From the NCBI RefSeq assembly GCF_023195755.1, contig NZ_CP096203.1:1550001-1614000 (forward strand): 64,000 nt of DNA, in the 5' to 3' direction. Each line of letters opens with the position of its first letter. The stretch's first letter is position 1. Shown here one piece after another: positions 26,416 through 35,519 of the stretch. The DNA is from Chryseobacterium nepalense (GTDB lineage: Bacteria; Bacteroidota; Bacteroidia; Flavobacteriales; Weeksellaceae). The position numbers and the translations under genes are program-made. Below the pieces are notes generated by a model. That model made no database searches. It was not told where the DNA came from and was given only the letters and a program-made list of their open reading frames with translations.

Positions 26416-27078
26416 TTATTTAATTTTTTTGTCTAAACATAAATAACTTCCTTCTGTTCTTAAATTTGGCAATGCCTTGGAATATCCTGCAATTTTATCT
26501 TTTTTAAATTTCAGCACAAGATCTTTATCTTTCAGTGCAACGTTGATAAAATCTTTCATATCCGTATTTTCTGAATTGGCTCTCGGCTCTTTTACATAAA
26601 ATTTGTCTACGAGATCTTCACCATCCAGAACTACTACATAATACCATGCTGTACCGATATCTGCCTGTCCTTCAATGATAATAACCTCCATATTTTTATT
26701 GGCTGAAGATTGATAAGAATAGATGGTGTAACCCGGTCCTTCGTAATTAATATCTGAAAAGTCTATATCCGTAATCGCAAAATCTTTTTTTGTAAGCATA
26801 AAGCTGTTGTCAGTTTTATGGATAAGCCTTGTAGCTCCATGAACGTAACAGTTTTCATAATCATCTTTCCTGAAGGGATCTACAATATCGAAAGAAATTT
26901 CGCGATCTGCATTTTCCTTTACTTTTTTGCTGCTTTCCGCAACATTGAGATTAGCAGCCTGAACAACAGATGTTGCTGCTACCTGTTTCTGCTCTGCTGT
27001 GGTTTGTCTGTTTTCTTTACAGCTGAACAGGGTAAACCCGAACAGTAAAAGTGATATTTTAAAAAGCGATTTGTACAT
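26416..27078 (-). CDS. Lipoprotein, candidate immunity to the GH19/M23 effector
   Basis: 220 residues with a lipoprotein signal (ISLLLFGFTLFSCKEN; Cys at about 20), a short Gln/Ala-rich linker and a globular domain with no recognised family. It begins 16 nt after the stop codon of the 1047-residue peptidoglycan hydrolase gene. An outer-membrane or periplasmic lipoprotein directly downstream of a wall-degrading T6SS effector is the usual layout of an immunity gene; the role is inferred from this position. Confidence 0.75.
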   Translation of the reverse strand: MYKSLFKISLLLFGFTLFSCKENRQTTAEQKQVAATSVVQAANLNVAESSKKVKENADREISFDIVDPFRKDDYENCYVHGATRLIHKTDNSFMLTKKDFAITDIDFSDINYEGPGYTIYSYQSSANKNMEVIIIEGQADIGTAWYYVVVLDGEDLVDKFYVKEPRANSENTDMKDFINVALKDKDLVLKFKKDKIAGYSKALPNLRTEGSYLCLDKKIK

Positions 27079-27094
27079 ACATTTTTTCTTTACA

Positions 27095-30000
27095 TTAAGA
27101 TCTTGCTTCCTTTACAGTCTGTTGCGCCGGCTGATCGATTGCTGTAAGCCTTACAAAATAAGCAGGGTTGTACCGGTTCTGAAGGCCTGTTCCGTTCCCG
27201 GTAGCATTCATGGCAACTTCAAAGTGCAGATGCGGATTCGGAACCCCGCTTGCATTCCCGGAATCACCTGAATAACAGATAGTTTCACCAGCCGTTACTT
27301 CTCCACTTGTTTTAACTGCCGATTTTAAATGGGCATAACGAAGATAAAATTTATCAGCATTAATATCAAAACCTGATCCACTTTCTACCTCTGCGGTAAA
27401 TTCGTGCGTATAATTTCTTTTGGCTTTTCTTAAATCTTCCCCGCTGACTTCCAGAACGAGCACATTTCCATAGCCTGCACTTCCTTCATTCATGTAGCTC
27501 ACAATGGTTCCGTCCAGACAGGCTTTGCACGGCGTATCTATATCTGCAAAGATGTCAAGCCCCTGATGATTTTTCGGAACAGCCTGTCCGTTCACTATTT
27601 TTGTTCTCACCGGTCCGAAAGCTCCGTTTTGCTCTTTATGGGCACCGCTGGAATTATAATACGTCCTTTGCGGATTGTCTATCGGGTCATGCCATGCAGA
27701 ATCACCTCCTTCAACAGGAGAACATGAATTTACTTTAAATACATTGATTCCTTTGTCGAAATATGATTTGGCATCTCCTAATCCTGCCAATCCCGGATTA
27801 ACAAGTTTTCTCACCTTCTTCACATTATCCAGCGTAGAAACTTTTACGGTGTCTGCCGTTTTCCAGATTTCGTGTTTTTCCCAGAAAGCAATTGCCGTTA
27901 AAACTGCATACTTGGCTTCTTTTACCTTATCAGGATCTGCTTCGAGATCTGTGTATTCATCAGGAAAAATTTCCTTGATATAGTTGGCTGCACTTCTGTA
28001 ATTTCCGCGGCCTGTAAGCTGTTTTAGCCCTCTACCTCTGAACAGGTAACCGTCGCCACTGGCTTCGTTTCCGTTTCCGTTTCCAAAGCCGTTTTCTGCA
28101 GCATACATATAATTCATCAGTCTTTTCTGCGGATTTTCGCTGCAATAGGTTTCCAGAAGGCCTGCGGCGTTGAGGTTGGCTGCTCTTTGCCCGAAAATAC
28201 TCAAACTTCTTGATTTAGAATAGCGGAATTTATCTGTTTCTACCATCCAGTCCGGGTTGATTCCTAATGTTTCAGCACCTACCTGCGCAAAGAAATGAGC
28301 TTTTCTGAGACAGGTATTGATATGAATTTCTTTGCCTGAATCAAAAATATATTTGTTCAGATTATCTACCACTTCCTGTCTGAAAGCTTTATGCGCCGGT
28401 AAAGCGCCATACAGCTCTTCAATTTGCTCAATGGTAATTTTCTCCGTACATCTCGGGCATTTTTTCCCGATCTCGAAATAGGCTCCGTCTTTTTTCAGAA
28501 ATTCGCCTTCATGTTTCTGTAAATTTCCTGTGCATTCGGCTTTTAGCCACAAATATTCGGTTACGTTTTTATAAACATCAAAAGTAATTTGCTCGTCTTT
28601 ATTGTAAACTTCTTTGGTAAATGCCTGTTCAATAGCCTCACTCTTCGCAAATTTTTTCTGTTCTGCCAGTTCGGCTTTTATTTTGTTAATAATAATTCCT
28701 GCAATTTTTTTCTTTTGCTGTGTCGTTGCTGTAGCATTGCCGTTCCCCCCGAATGTATAGGTGTGGGTTCCATCTTTTATTCCCGTTAATTTTTCCTTCC
28801 ATTCTTTCAGCGTATCATCGGATTTTGGACGGAGTTTTATTTTAACTTTAGCAATTCCGTTTTGTGCGACCGCTTTAAGAGTTGTTATTTCGGCACCGTT
28901 CTCTTTGGCTTCCAATACGGGAAGACTGGCGTCCTTTTCGATTAATACAGGTTCTTTTTCTTTAATATTTATGCTTACTTCCTTACCGTCAAGAAGCATG
29001 GTAGTTGCCACTACATATACTTCTTCTTCCAGCGGTGCATTATTTATTTTTACAAATACAGGACCCAGTTTATGTAAAGCAAAAGAAATAGTTTCCCCTT
29101 TCGCATAAGAAGTTTTTGTGAGTGCGTTCTTTATAGTCTCAAATTTCGCGTATTTTTTATCCTTTTTTATGGCAGGGTCTACTTTGCCTTTAATAATCTG
29201 CGCAACAGTATCTTTATTGATATTATTGTTGTTTGATGCAAATGTGTAAGTGTAATTGCCATCTGTTTCATCGGTTTCCTTTGTAAATTCTTCCTTTGCA
29301 AAATAGGCATCGAGCAGACTTTCAGCTTTGGGTTCCTGTACAACACTTGTCGTTTTTCCTTCCGTTTGTTGAGGAGTTGGCTGCTGTTCCGGCTCTATGG
29401 TTCCATTGGTTTGATTGGAGGCGTCAGGTTGGGTTGGCTGATCTGCTTCTTCACTTTGTTGTGTTTTTGAAACCGGCTGTTGCTGAGAAGGCTGCGGATT
29501 TCCGGAATTTTGCTGCGACGAACCCGATTGCTGCGTCTGCTGTGCCGGTTCTTTATATTCCGGATTCTGAACTGCAACATTATTGGTAGCATGTTTTCTG
29601 TTGCTGTAATATTCTACGGTAACATAAAATTCAAGTTTCTGTGGATCTGTTTCACCCTGAGCTGCTTTCTGCATTAAAGCTTTTGTTAAAACAAATTCAG
29701 CAGCGGCAGTTCCGGTTCTGTCTACAATAGCTTCGCGGCTGTCTACAAAGAGATTTCCGGAATTATGGCCGTTTCCTGCTGCATCATCTTCCCAAAGCGT
29801 AAATACCAGTTTTTTCCCCGTAAGATTTACGCAGAGCGCTTTAGCAATAAGTTTATCGGTATAGCTGAAAACAGTTCCCGGCGTATCATCGGCGTACCGG
29901 AGCTCTACTTTGGTAATTTCCGGCGTTCCTGCAGGCTGTGGAGTAATATCGATGGTTGTTGGGCCGCTGCCTTCCGGTTCATGGAGATAAGCTTCCAGAC

Positions 30001-30238
30001 GATAGGTATTTTTTGCCGCAACTTCGCCAAACGTAAAGCTTCCGTCTCCCTTTTTCTTGATATTGGTTGAAGTAAAACTTCCGTTAGCTCTTTTTTTAAA
30101 AAGCTCCCAGGTTATTGCGGCAGGATTTCTTTCCCCGGCAGGTGTTGAAGGATACCAGTCTGTAACGATATAGGTGGTTTTTTCCCCAATGGTCGGCGTT
30201 GGATTTCCTGAAATTTTTGAAACTCCTTTTTTAGACAT
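27095..30238 (-). CDS. Large T6SS-linked peptidoglycan hydrolase, GH19 lysozyme-like plus M23 endopeptidase
   Basis: 1047 residues without a signal peptide. Order: N-terminal beta-rich region (1-225), Gln/Pro-rich linker (228-300), two related ~70-residue repeats (about 326-392 and 488-556), a CPRC motif (594-597), a GH19 lysozyme/chitinase-like domain (about 600-840; probable catalytic Glu in AQVGAETLG, then GYLFRGRGLKQLTGRGNY) and an M23 domain (about 880-1010) with zinc-site residues His891, Asp895, His970, His1003 and His1005 (HQGLD, HLHFE). It would cut both glycan strands and peptide cross-links. It lies 24 nt after a PAAR-like gene and 16 nt before a lipoprotein gene, so a secreted effector is the best reading. 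Confidence 0.87.
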   Translation of the reverse strand: MSKKGVSKISGNPTPTIGEKTTYIVTDWYPSTPAGERNPAAITWELFKKRANGSFTSTNIKKKGDGSFTFGEVAAKNTYRLEAYLHEPEGSGPTTIDITPQPAGTPEITKVELRYADDTPGTVFSYTDKLIAKALCVNLTGKKLVFTLWEDDAAGNGHNSGNLFVDSREAIVDRTGTAAAEFVLTKALMQKAAQGETDPQKLEFYVTVEYYSNRKHATNNVAVQNPEYKEPAQQTQQSGSSQQNSGNPQPSQQQPVSKTQQSEEADQPTQPDASNQTNGTIEPEQQPTPQQTEGKTTSVVQEPKAESLLDAYFAKEEFTKETDETDGNYTYTFASNNNNINKDTVAQIIKGKVDPAIKKDKKYAKFETIKNALTKTSYAKGETISFALHKLGPVFVKINNAPLEEEVYVVATTMLLDGKEVSINIKEKEPVLIEKDASLPVLEAKENGAEITTLKAVAQNGIAKVKIKLRPKSDDTLKEWKEKLTGIKDGTHTYTFGGNGNATATTQQKKKIAGIIINKIKAELAEQKKFAKSEAIEQAFTKEVYNKDEQITFDVYKNVTEYLWLKAECTGNLQKHEGEFLKKDGAYFEIGKKCPRCTEKITIEQIEELYGALPAHKAFRQEVVDNLNKYIFDSGKEIHINTCLRKAHFFAQVGAETLGINPDWMVETDKFRYSKSRSLSIFGQRAANLNAAGLLETYCSENPQKRLMNYMYAAENGFGNGNGNEASGDGYLFRGRGLKQLTGRGNYRSAANYIKEIFPDEYTDLEADPDKVKEAKYAVLTAIAFWEKHEIWKTADTVKVSTLDNVKKVRKLVNPGLAGLGDAKSYFDKGINVFKVNSCSPVEGGDSAWHDPIDNPQRTYYNSSGAHKEQNGAFGPVRTKIVNGQAVPKNHQGLDIFADIDTPCKACLDGTIVSYMNEGSAGYGNVLVLEVSGEDLRKAKRNYTHEFTAEVESGSGFDINADKFYLRYAHLKSAVKTSGEVTAGETICYSGDSGNASGVPNPHLHFEVAMNATGNGTGLQNRYNPAYFVRLTAIDQPAQQTVKEARS

Positions 30239-30262
30239 AGAAAATGTTTTTGTAAGGATGAA

Positions 30263-30766
30263 TTAATAAGCGTCAATTTCACTTTCCAGGACCGTTTCTT
30301 TATAGTCCTGCATATTTACAAGCGGATTAATATGCTGTACCGTTTTATTATCGGCATTCTTTACATTCTTTTTGCTCATCTGCCCTCTCTGGCCATGATC
30401 TTTAATGGTGATTTTTCCTCCCACTACACATTGCAGTTCCGATACTTCCGTAACGATTTTTTTATCCATAATCTTTACTTTGCCATAGGTTTTCTGCCAT
30501 TTTCCGGCCGGAGCATAAGAACAAGGCAGATTTCCGCCGGAGCTGGGTTTCAGCTTGCATTTTCCAAAACTTGGACCGGAAGGATTAAACTGGAGATCAT
30601 CTTCTGTAACGGCCAGAAAATCATTATTACCATCAGAGTCATTCCAGAAATGTTTCTGATGAGAAGTTACTTTATGCTGTGGAAACTGATCACCCTGATT
30701 GCACTGGGCTTTACCTTTCTGAATGACGAAATGCTTTCCGTCATGAGGAGATGATTGCTGTGACAT
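30263..30766 (-). CDS. DUF4280 PAAR-like spike-tip protein
   Basis: 167 residues. The DUF4280 pattern is visible: GKAQCNQG near the N-terminus, FGKCKL, GNLPCSYAPAGKW and SELQCVVGGKITI, four spaced Cys that may bind metal as in PAAR tips. It is expected to cap VgrG and to carry the hydrolase encoded 24 nt downstream. The protein lacks a toxin extension. Distance to tssR upstream is 95 nt. Confidence 0.87.
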   Translation of the reverse strand: MSQQSSPHDGKHFVIQKGKAQCNQGDQFPQHKVTSHQKHFWNDSDGNNDFLAVTEDDLQFNPSGPSFGKCKLKPSSGGNLPCSYAPAGKWQKTYGKVKIMDKKIVTEVSELQCVVGGKITIKDHGQRGQMSKKNVKNADNKTVQHINPLVNMQDYKETVLESEIDAY

Positions 30767-30861
30767 AATATTTATGATTTGGGTAGCATCAAAGATAAAA
30801 AAATTTACATTAAAAAAATAAAAAAGCAGAATTAAATTCCGTTTTTTAATATTATAAGTTA

Positions 30862-33261
30862 TTAATGTTTAGTATATTCAGGCTGTTCGGTGGGCTGCAT
30901 AGTCGGCATAAAATATTCATTAAGCCAATAAAAAGTCTGTCCGTTTTGCTGGATCTTCACAGCCGGGTCGTTTCTGTGCGAAAGCATTCTTTCTGCCAGA
31001 TCTTTATAATGGCGGAAATAGTTTCGGGCCGTTTCGTTAGTGACAATTTTAGATTTTTTCCAGCCTTTCAGCATGTATTTTGTCATTAACTCTTCCTCGG
31101 AATTATCAAAACCTGTACTTACCCCTACAGAATATGACATGGGCTGTTTATAAAGATCGCCTTTATCAAGGAATTTTGATGTAGGATTATACTTTTTTAA
31201 CAGTTTTATATATTCCCTTACAGCTCTTGCCTGACTGAAATCCGCTCTCTCTGCTCCTGTTTTCTGATATACTTCGGTATAGAATGATTTTAAATTATCG
31301 TATTCCGCTTCAGAAATAAGAATTCCCTTTTCAAGGCCGGGCTTAAAATCTTTAAGTTCTTTCGGAATATATCCTTTTACCAGGAACGGGTTTCCGTAAT
31401 TAATAAGCTGTGCTGCAATACCTGCAGGAACCGGATTTGTAAGTCCCGGATAGAGATATTTATATTTCAGATCTACATCTGTTCTTCCTGCGCCAACTGA
31501 TGAATGAAAATAATCATTTAAAGATTTATCCAACGTTGCATTATCCAAAGTAACCTGAGCAATAAGGCTGTCTACGGATTTTTTCAGATATCCCGGCGTT
31601 GCGATGTCTCCCTTTTTAGGAAAGATCACAAATCCCTGAGCCATACTTTGTTTAGGATAATCTAAAGAAAAGAAACCCTCATCTCCTTCTACCAGATTAA
31701 AATTATTTTTTGTTAAAACATCATTCTGATTAATAATTTTCTGCTTCTTCAGTTCCGCAATATTTTTGGCCGTATTCGTGACTACATTCTCTGACATTAA
31801 AACAAAATCATTGTACGTATCTGATGATCGTGCGCTTGTCTGGAACATGATCAGTCTTGCCTGGGCCTGCGTAAGAGAATTAATCACTCCGTACATGTTT
31901 CCGCTTTGCGCGGCTGAGGTTCCTACGGTAACAACAATATTGGTTTCGTCCGGGAAATTTGAAAGAAGATCTCCCGCTGCCATTAATCCTTCATTTACCG
32001 GCTGGTATCCGCTGTTGCTGATACAGTTCATTTCATTGCTTTTCTGATCAATGAATGTTGTGATCTTACTGTAATCCGTGTTTAATGGAGACACCGCTAC
32101 ATTATCTCCGCAAGAATTATTTTTATACAAAACCACACCATAACGCACCTGATTAAAATAAGAAGGTTTTTCAAATCTCAACTGTAAATCCTGTAAAAGA
32201 GATTTTACAATTGGAGCATATGGCGCGTTCGGAGCACTGATATCAAGGGTAAATACAATATTTATTTTTTTATTTTTCTCTGTGATTTCTCTATACCGGT
32301 CGAAATAAATGGGTTCTCCTAATACATTGAATACATAATTTTTGCTATAATCCAGAATATTCGTAAAATATTTAGTTTTGGAATCCGGAGCCGGCGGTTC
32401 ATTAAGCGGTAAAGTTACCGGAAAAATATTCTCAAGAGGCGTTCTTTTATTAACATCGGTCAGCAGAACAGCCACTCTGTTTTCCGAATCATTTCCTCCA
32501 GGAGATCCTTCATGAATCCCTAAGGTAGTCTCTGTAATTCCGGTTGTATTTTTCATTTTAACGGCAGAGCGCTCACCCCAGCTGGAAATAACGTTCGAAC
32601 TTACCCATCCGTAGAGACTTTTCCCAATACTGTCGATATCAATACTCGGCTTTTTTCCTACCAGAAATCGTTTATTATTTTCTGCCTGTTTGTAGACATA
32701 TACCATCTGTCCATTTGGAATTTTCACATTTGCCTGCTCGATAAGGCTTGGCGAACTGAACACCATAATGGAGTCATTTTTATAATATCTTTCAGAATTT
32801 TTGATAACTTCAGTGTTATTGGGTACTACTGCAACCTTTACCGGAAAACCTGTTTTTTCGCTTTTCAGCGAACTGCTCCATAAAAGAAGATCAGATTCCG
32901 GAATCCAGCCATAGGTTTTTACTTGTTTGGATGATACTTTTTTCATTAAAGCATCAGGAATATATTCTGCTACTTTTACCATACCATCCCTATGTTTAAG
33001 CACCATTAGAGGTTCCAGAAACTTAACTTCTTTGTATGATTTTTCATCATTTTTGTCCAGATATGCCGTGTTTCTGGAGCGGTCTGAAATAGCAATCCAC
33101 GGAACGGCCTTTTTAGGAAAACCGTTAATTACCGTAGCGTTATCTATCTGCCCGTATTGTGAAGGTTCAGGTGTTCTTTTTGACGGTAGTTTTACCTGAC
33201 AGGCTGTCAGCAATACCGATAATCCGATATAATATGCTGCTAGAGGAAGTTTATTTTTCAT
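30862..33261 (-). CDS. tssR: T6SS protein TssR (Bacteroidetes-specific lipoprotein)
   Basis: 799 residues with a lipoprotein signal (GLSVLLTACQ, Cys21). An SH3-like N-terminal part (about 50-120) precedes a von Willebrand A-like domain from about 320 (KINIVFTLDISAPNAPYAP, then a TNIVVTVGTSAAQSG segment). The first metal-site motif is DISAPN rather than the canonical DxSxS. This layout fits TssR, a periplasmic component found only in subtype iii T6SS, where it belongs to the trans-envelope complex. It follows the PKD protein by 46 nt. Confidence 0.85.
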   Translation of the reverse strand: MKNKLPLAAYYIGLSVLLTACQVKLPSKRTPEPSQYGQIDNATVINGFPKKAVPWIAISDRSRNTAYLDKNDEKSYKEVKFLEPLMVLKHRDGMVKVAEYIPDALMKKVSSKQVKTYGWIPESDLLLWSSSLKSEKTGFPVKVAVVPNNTEVIKNSERYYKNDSIMVFSSPSLIEQANVKIPNGQMVYVYKQAENNKRFLVGKKPSIDIDSIGKSLYGWVSSNVISSWGERSAVKMKNTTGITETTLGIHEGSPGGNDSENRVAVLLTDVNKRTPLENIFPVTLPLNEPPAPDSKTKYFTNILDYSKNYVFNVLGEPIYFDRYREITEKNKKINIVFTLDISAPNAPYAPIVKSLLQDLQLRFEKPSYFNQVRYGVVLYKNNSCGDNVAVSPLNTDYSKITTFIDQKSNEMNCISNSGYQPVNEGLMAAGDLLSNFPDETNIVVTVGTSAAQSGNMYGVINSLTQAQARLIMFQTSARSSDTYNDFVLMSENVVTNTAKNIAELKKQKIINQNDVLTKNNFNLVEGDEGFFSLDYPKQSMAQGFVIFPKKGDIATPGYLKKSVDSLIAQVTLDNATLDKSLNDYFHSSVGAGRTDVDLKYKYLYPGLTNPVPAGIAAQLINYGNPFLVKGYIPKELKDFKPGLEKGILISEAEYDNLKSFYTEVYQKTGAERADFSQARAVREYIKLLKKYNPTSKFLDKGDLYKQPMSYSVGVSTGFDNSEEELMTKYMLKGWKKSKIVTNETARNYFRHYKDLAERMLSHRNDPAVKIQQNGQTFYWLNEYFMPTMQPTEQPEYTKH

Positions 33262-33307
33262 CCTTTTATATATTTTACGATTGGTGTGATGTCCCGGAAG
33301 GACGTGG

Positions 33308-34213
33308 TTATTTGCTTTGGTTAATGTCTACTTTCGTAACGCAGTTCTGTGCATCGTCAAAATTTACTTTAACGGTCTGTATGATATTATTTTTATCAAA
33401 CTGAAGCCCTGCACAATACATATAGAAATTATTGACTTTGCTGTCATTTACCTTTACTACTGTATTTTCATTGTTACACAGGTAGGTTCTCAACAGATAA
33501 TTATAATGCATGTTGAAACTGTTTCCGTACGCTATCTGCTGAAGATGATATTTAAAATCGTTATCAATTTTAGCATAGCTGTCTTCCACGCTTACTTCTT
33601 CTTCTAAGGCATCGTAAGCAGGTAAAATTTTAATCTGGTGAAGCACGGGCTCTACTGTTTCATCCGTGATCAGGCTCACCACATAATTGCCCGGTTTTTG
33701 ATAAGAATAGATCGCCAATTTATCTTTAGAATCAATTCTTCCGGTTTCTCCGAATTTCCAGGTAAATTGTTTTCCGTCTGAAATAGCACGAAACTGCACA
33801 TTTTCAAACTGCATGGCCTGCGACGGTGCATCAATGAGCGTTACCGTTTTTACACTGTCTTTTTTAGGTACTGTCCTTGCAGAGACGATGATGGGAAAAG
33901 ATTTGGAATATTTATTATCGACAATCAAGGTCACCTGATAATACCCCGGTTTGTTGTAAAAGTGGATCCCTTTATTTTTATCGCTGGTGGTTCCATCTCC
34001 GAAATTCCATATTTTGTTTTTGGCAAACTGTGTTTTGTCTTCGAATGAAAGTGTATCTCCTACTTTTAAGGTAGATGGGTATACAACCCCGACAATATCG
34101 TCTGAGGAGTGTATCACTTTCTTCTGCAGCCATAATGCAACCAGCGCAGCTATTAACAATGTTGCTATAACACCGATAATAATGTTTTTCTTGTTTTTCT
34201 GAAAGTAATTCAT
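33308..34213 (-). CDS. PKD-domain membrane protein of the T6SS envelope complex (TssP candidate)
   Basis: 301 residues. A single membrane helix at about 12-29 is followed by two PKD-type beta-sandwich repeats (KIWNFGDGTTSDKNKGIHFY ... GYYQVTLI; FTWKFGETGRIDSKD ... GNYVVSLI) and a C-terminal domain containing two Cys. The bulk faces the periplasm. It lies between tssO-like genes and tssR. Subtype iii systems encode TssN, O, P, Q and R for their envelope complex; TssP is a reasonable candidate, but I cannot confirm the name. Confidence 0.78.
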   Translation of the reverse strand: MNYFQKNKKNIIIGVIATLLIAALVALWLQKKVIHSSDDIVGVVYPSTLKVGDTLSFEDKTQFAKNKIWNFGDGTTSDKNKGIHFYNKPGYYQVTLIVDNKYSKSFPIIVSARTVPKKDSVKTVTLIDAPSQAMQFENVQFRAISDGKQFTWKFGETGRIDSKDKLAIYSYQKPGNYVVSLITDETVEPVLHQIKILPAYDALEEEVSVEDSYAKIDNDFKYHLQQIAYGNSFNMHYNYLLRTYLCNNENTVVKVNDSKVNNFYMYCAGLQFDKNNIIQTVKVNFDDAQNCVTKVDINQSK

Positions 34214-34266
34214 AGTTAATGATTGTGATGTGTATTGTGCTTTAGTGTAATTTTGGATGTGTGGGT

Positions 34267-34794
34267 TTACTGGGATCTCGACTGTAAAGCGGTCTCACGC
34301 TGAAAGAGCTGGCTTTTCTTTTCTTTAAACCCGATGGAGCATTCATCAAACTGCTTTTCAAAGTTTTTGATATTTTCCGTTTTACTGGAAATTATTTTTT
34401 TATCGTTGAAATACATTTTGTAAAATTTTGCGATCTGCGGATATGCTTCTTTTCTGATATCGTTGATATTGTCTCCGTTCTGATAATATCCGGCCACATC
34501 GTTGATTCCGTACATGATATTATTTTCCACAAAAGGCTGTGGAGCTTCGTCCGTAAGTTTATTGATCATAGAAAAGGTACTGTCCATCACTTTGAAAGAT
34601 GACTTCTGCTTCTGATCGAATTTGGCCTTTTCTTCAAGCATCTGTATGGAAACTATATCGTTATCCGAAAACGGAGACTGAAAAGCCCGTAAGAAAATGA
34701 TTCCCATAAAAATAAGCGCTGCAAAAAGCATTAAGATTAAATATAAAAACTGATAATGCCTTTCTTTTTTTGATAATGTGATTTGTCCTTGCAT
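34267..34794 (-). CDS. TssO-like single-pass membrane protein of T6SS (copy 2)
   Basis: 175 residues: a short cytoplasmic N-terminus, one helix at about 16-38 (LYLILMLFAALIFMGIIFL), then a mostly helical periplasmic domain. The topology and size match the neighbouring 178-residue protein, and both resemble the TssO family of subtype iii T6SS. The gap between the two is 11 nt, indicating one transcript. They presumably form part of the trans-envelope complex with the PKD protein and TssR. Confidence 0.75.
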   Translation of the reverse strand: MQGQITLSKKERHYQFLYLILMLFAALIFMGIIFLRAFQSPFSDNDIVSIQMLEEKAKFDQKQKSSFKVMDSTFSMINKLTDEAPQPFVENNIMYGINDVAGYYQNGDNINDIRKEAYPQIAKFYKMYFNDKKIISSKTENIKNFEKQFDECSIGFKEKKSQLFQRETALQSRSQ

Positions 34795-34805
34795 AGTTTT
34801 CGTTT

Positions 34806-35342
34806 TTATCTTCTTCTTCTCATTCCTGAAAATTTTCTGGTAGGGTCTACTTTCAGTTCACTGTTGATTATTCCGATTTTTCCTTTACATTCGTTGAGAT
34901 TCCTTAAAGCCACCTGTTCTTTGTAGGAAACATCAATGATCTGTTTCTTTAAGGCCAGCATAGGTTCGATCTGCTTCATAAGAATGGAATAATGCTTAAA
35001 ATTATCAGCACTGTCCTTATCCATTGCATTTCTTGCATTTCTCACATCTTCCATGATTGCGTTTCTGAGGAAAATATCATTTTGCACCCGGTTAATATCC
35101 AGTTGATCCATCCGGTAAAATATACTGTCTACATGATCTTTCAGAAGATTGCTTCTGGTAAGAAGATAGCGGTAGTCGTCCGCTTCTTTTTTGACACCCT
35201 GTCTTTGGATGTCATAACTTTTAAAAAAGAAAAATATGCAGGTGAAGGATACACCCGATAGAACGATAAACGATAGAATAAATTTCCAAATGCCTATCCT
35301 GACGTCTGCTTTGTTTAATTTTTGCTCCCGGTTCGAAGACAT
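34806..35342 (-). CDS. tssO: TssO family T6SS membrane protein (copy 1)
   Basis: 178 residues: one membrane helix at about 22-42 (FILSFIVLSGVSFTCIFFFF), followed by a long helical periplasmic region with a coiled-coil character and an Arg-rich C-terminus (SGMRRRR). It is the first gene of the minus-strand T6SS series and is divergent from the LuxR-type regulator, with 177 nt of AT-rich DNA between them. TssO is specific to subtype iii systems. Confidence 0.78.
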   Translation of the reverse strand: MSSNREQKLNKADVRIGIWKFILSFIVLSGVSFTCIFFFFKSYDIQRQGVKKEADDYRYLLTRSNLLKDHVDSIFYRMDQLDINRVQNDIFLRNAIMEDVRNARNAMDKDSADNFKHYSILMKQIEPMLALKKQIIDVSYKEQVALRNLNECKGKIGIINSELKVDPTRKFSGMRRRR

Positions 35343-35519
35343 ATGTTTGTGATTTGTTTGGTTTCGTGAAATTATAAAAAAATAATTTATTCACAAAATT
35401 TACTAATTTTAATGAAATAATAATTTAATTTCAATTAAATTAAGTTTAATTTTAACTTTCAGCTAATTTTCATAATTTAGTGATCTGATTATATCATCAT
35501 TCACCAAATCGATATTAAC

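Noticed and set aside
14763-35342. Contractile phage tail or extracellular contractile injection system
   Set aside because: ClpV, TssR, TssO-like proteins and DUF2235/DUF2931 genes point to a T6SS; no sheath, baseplate, portal or terminase genes are present.
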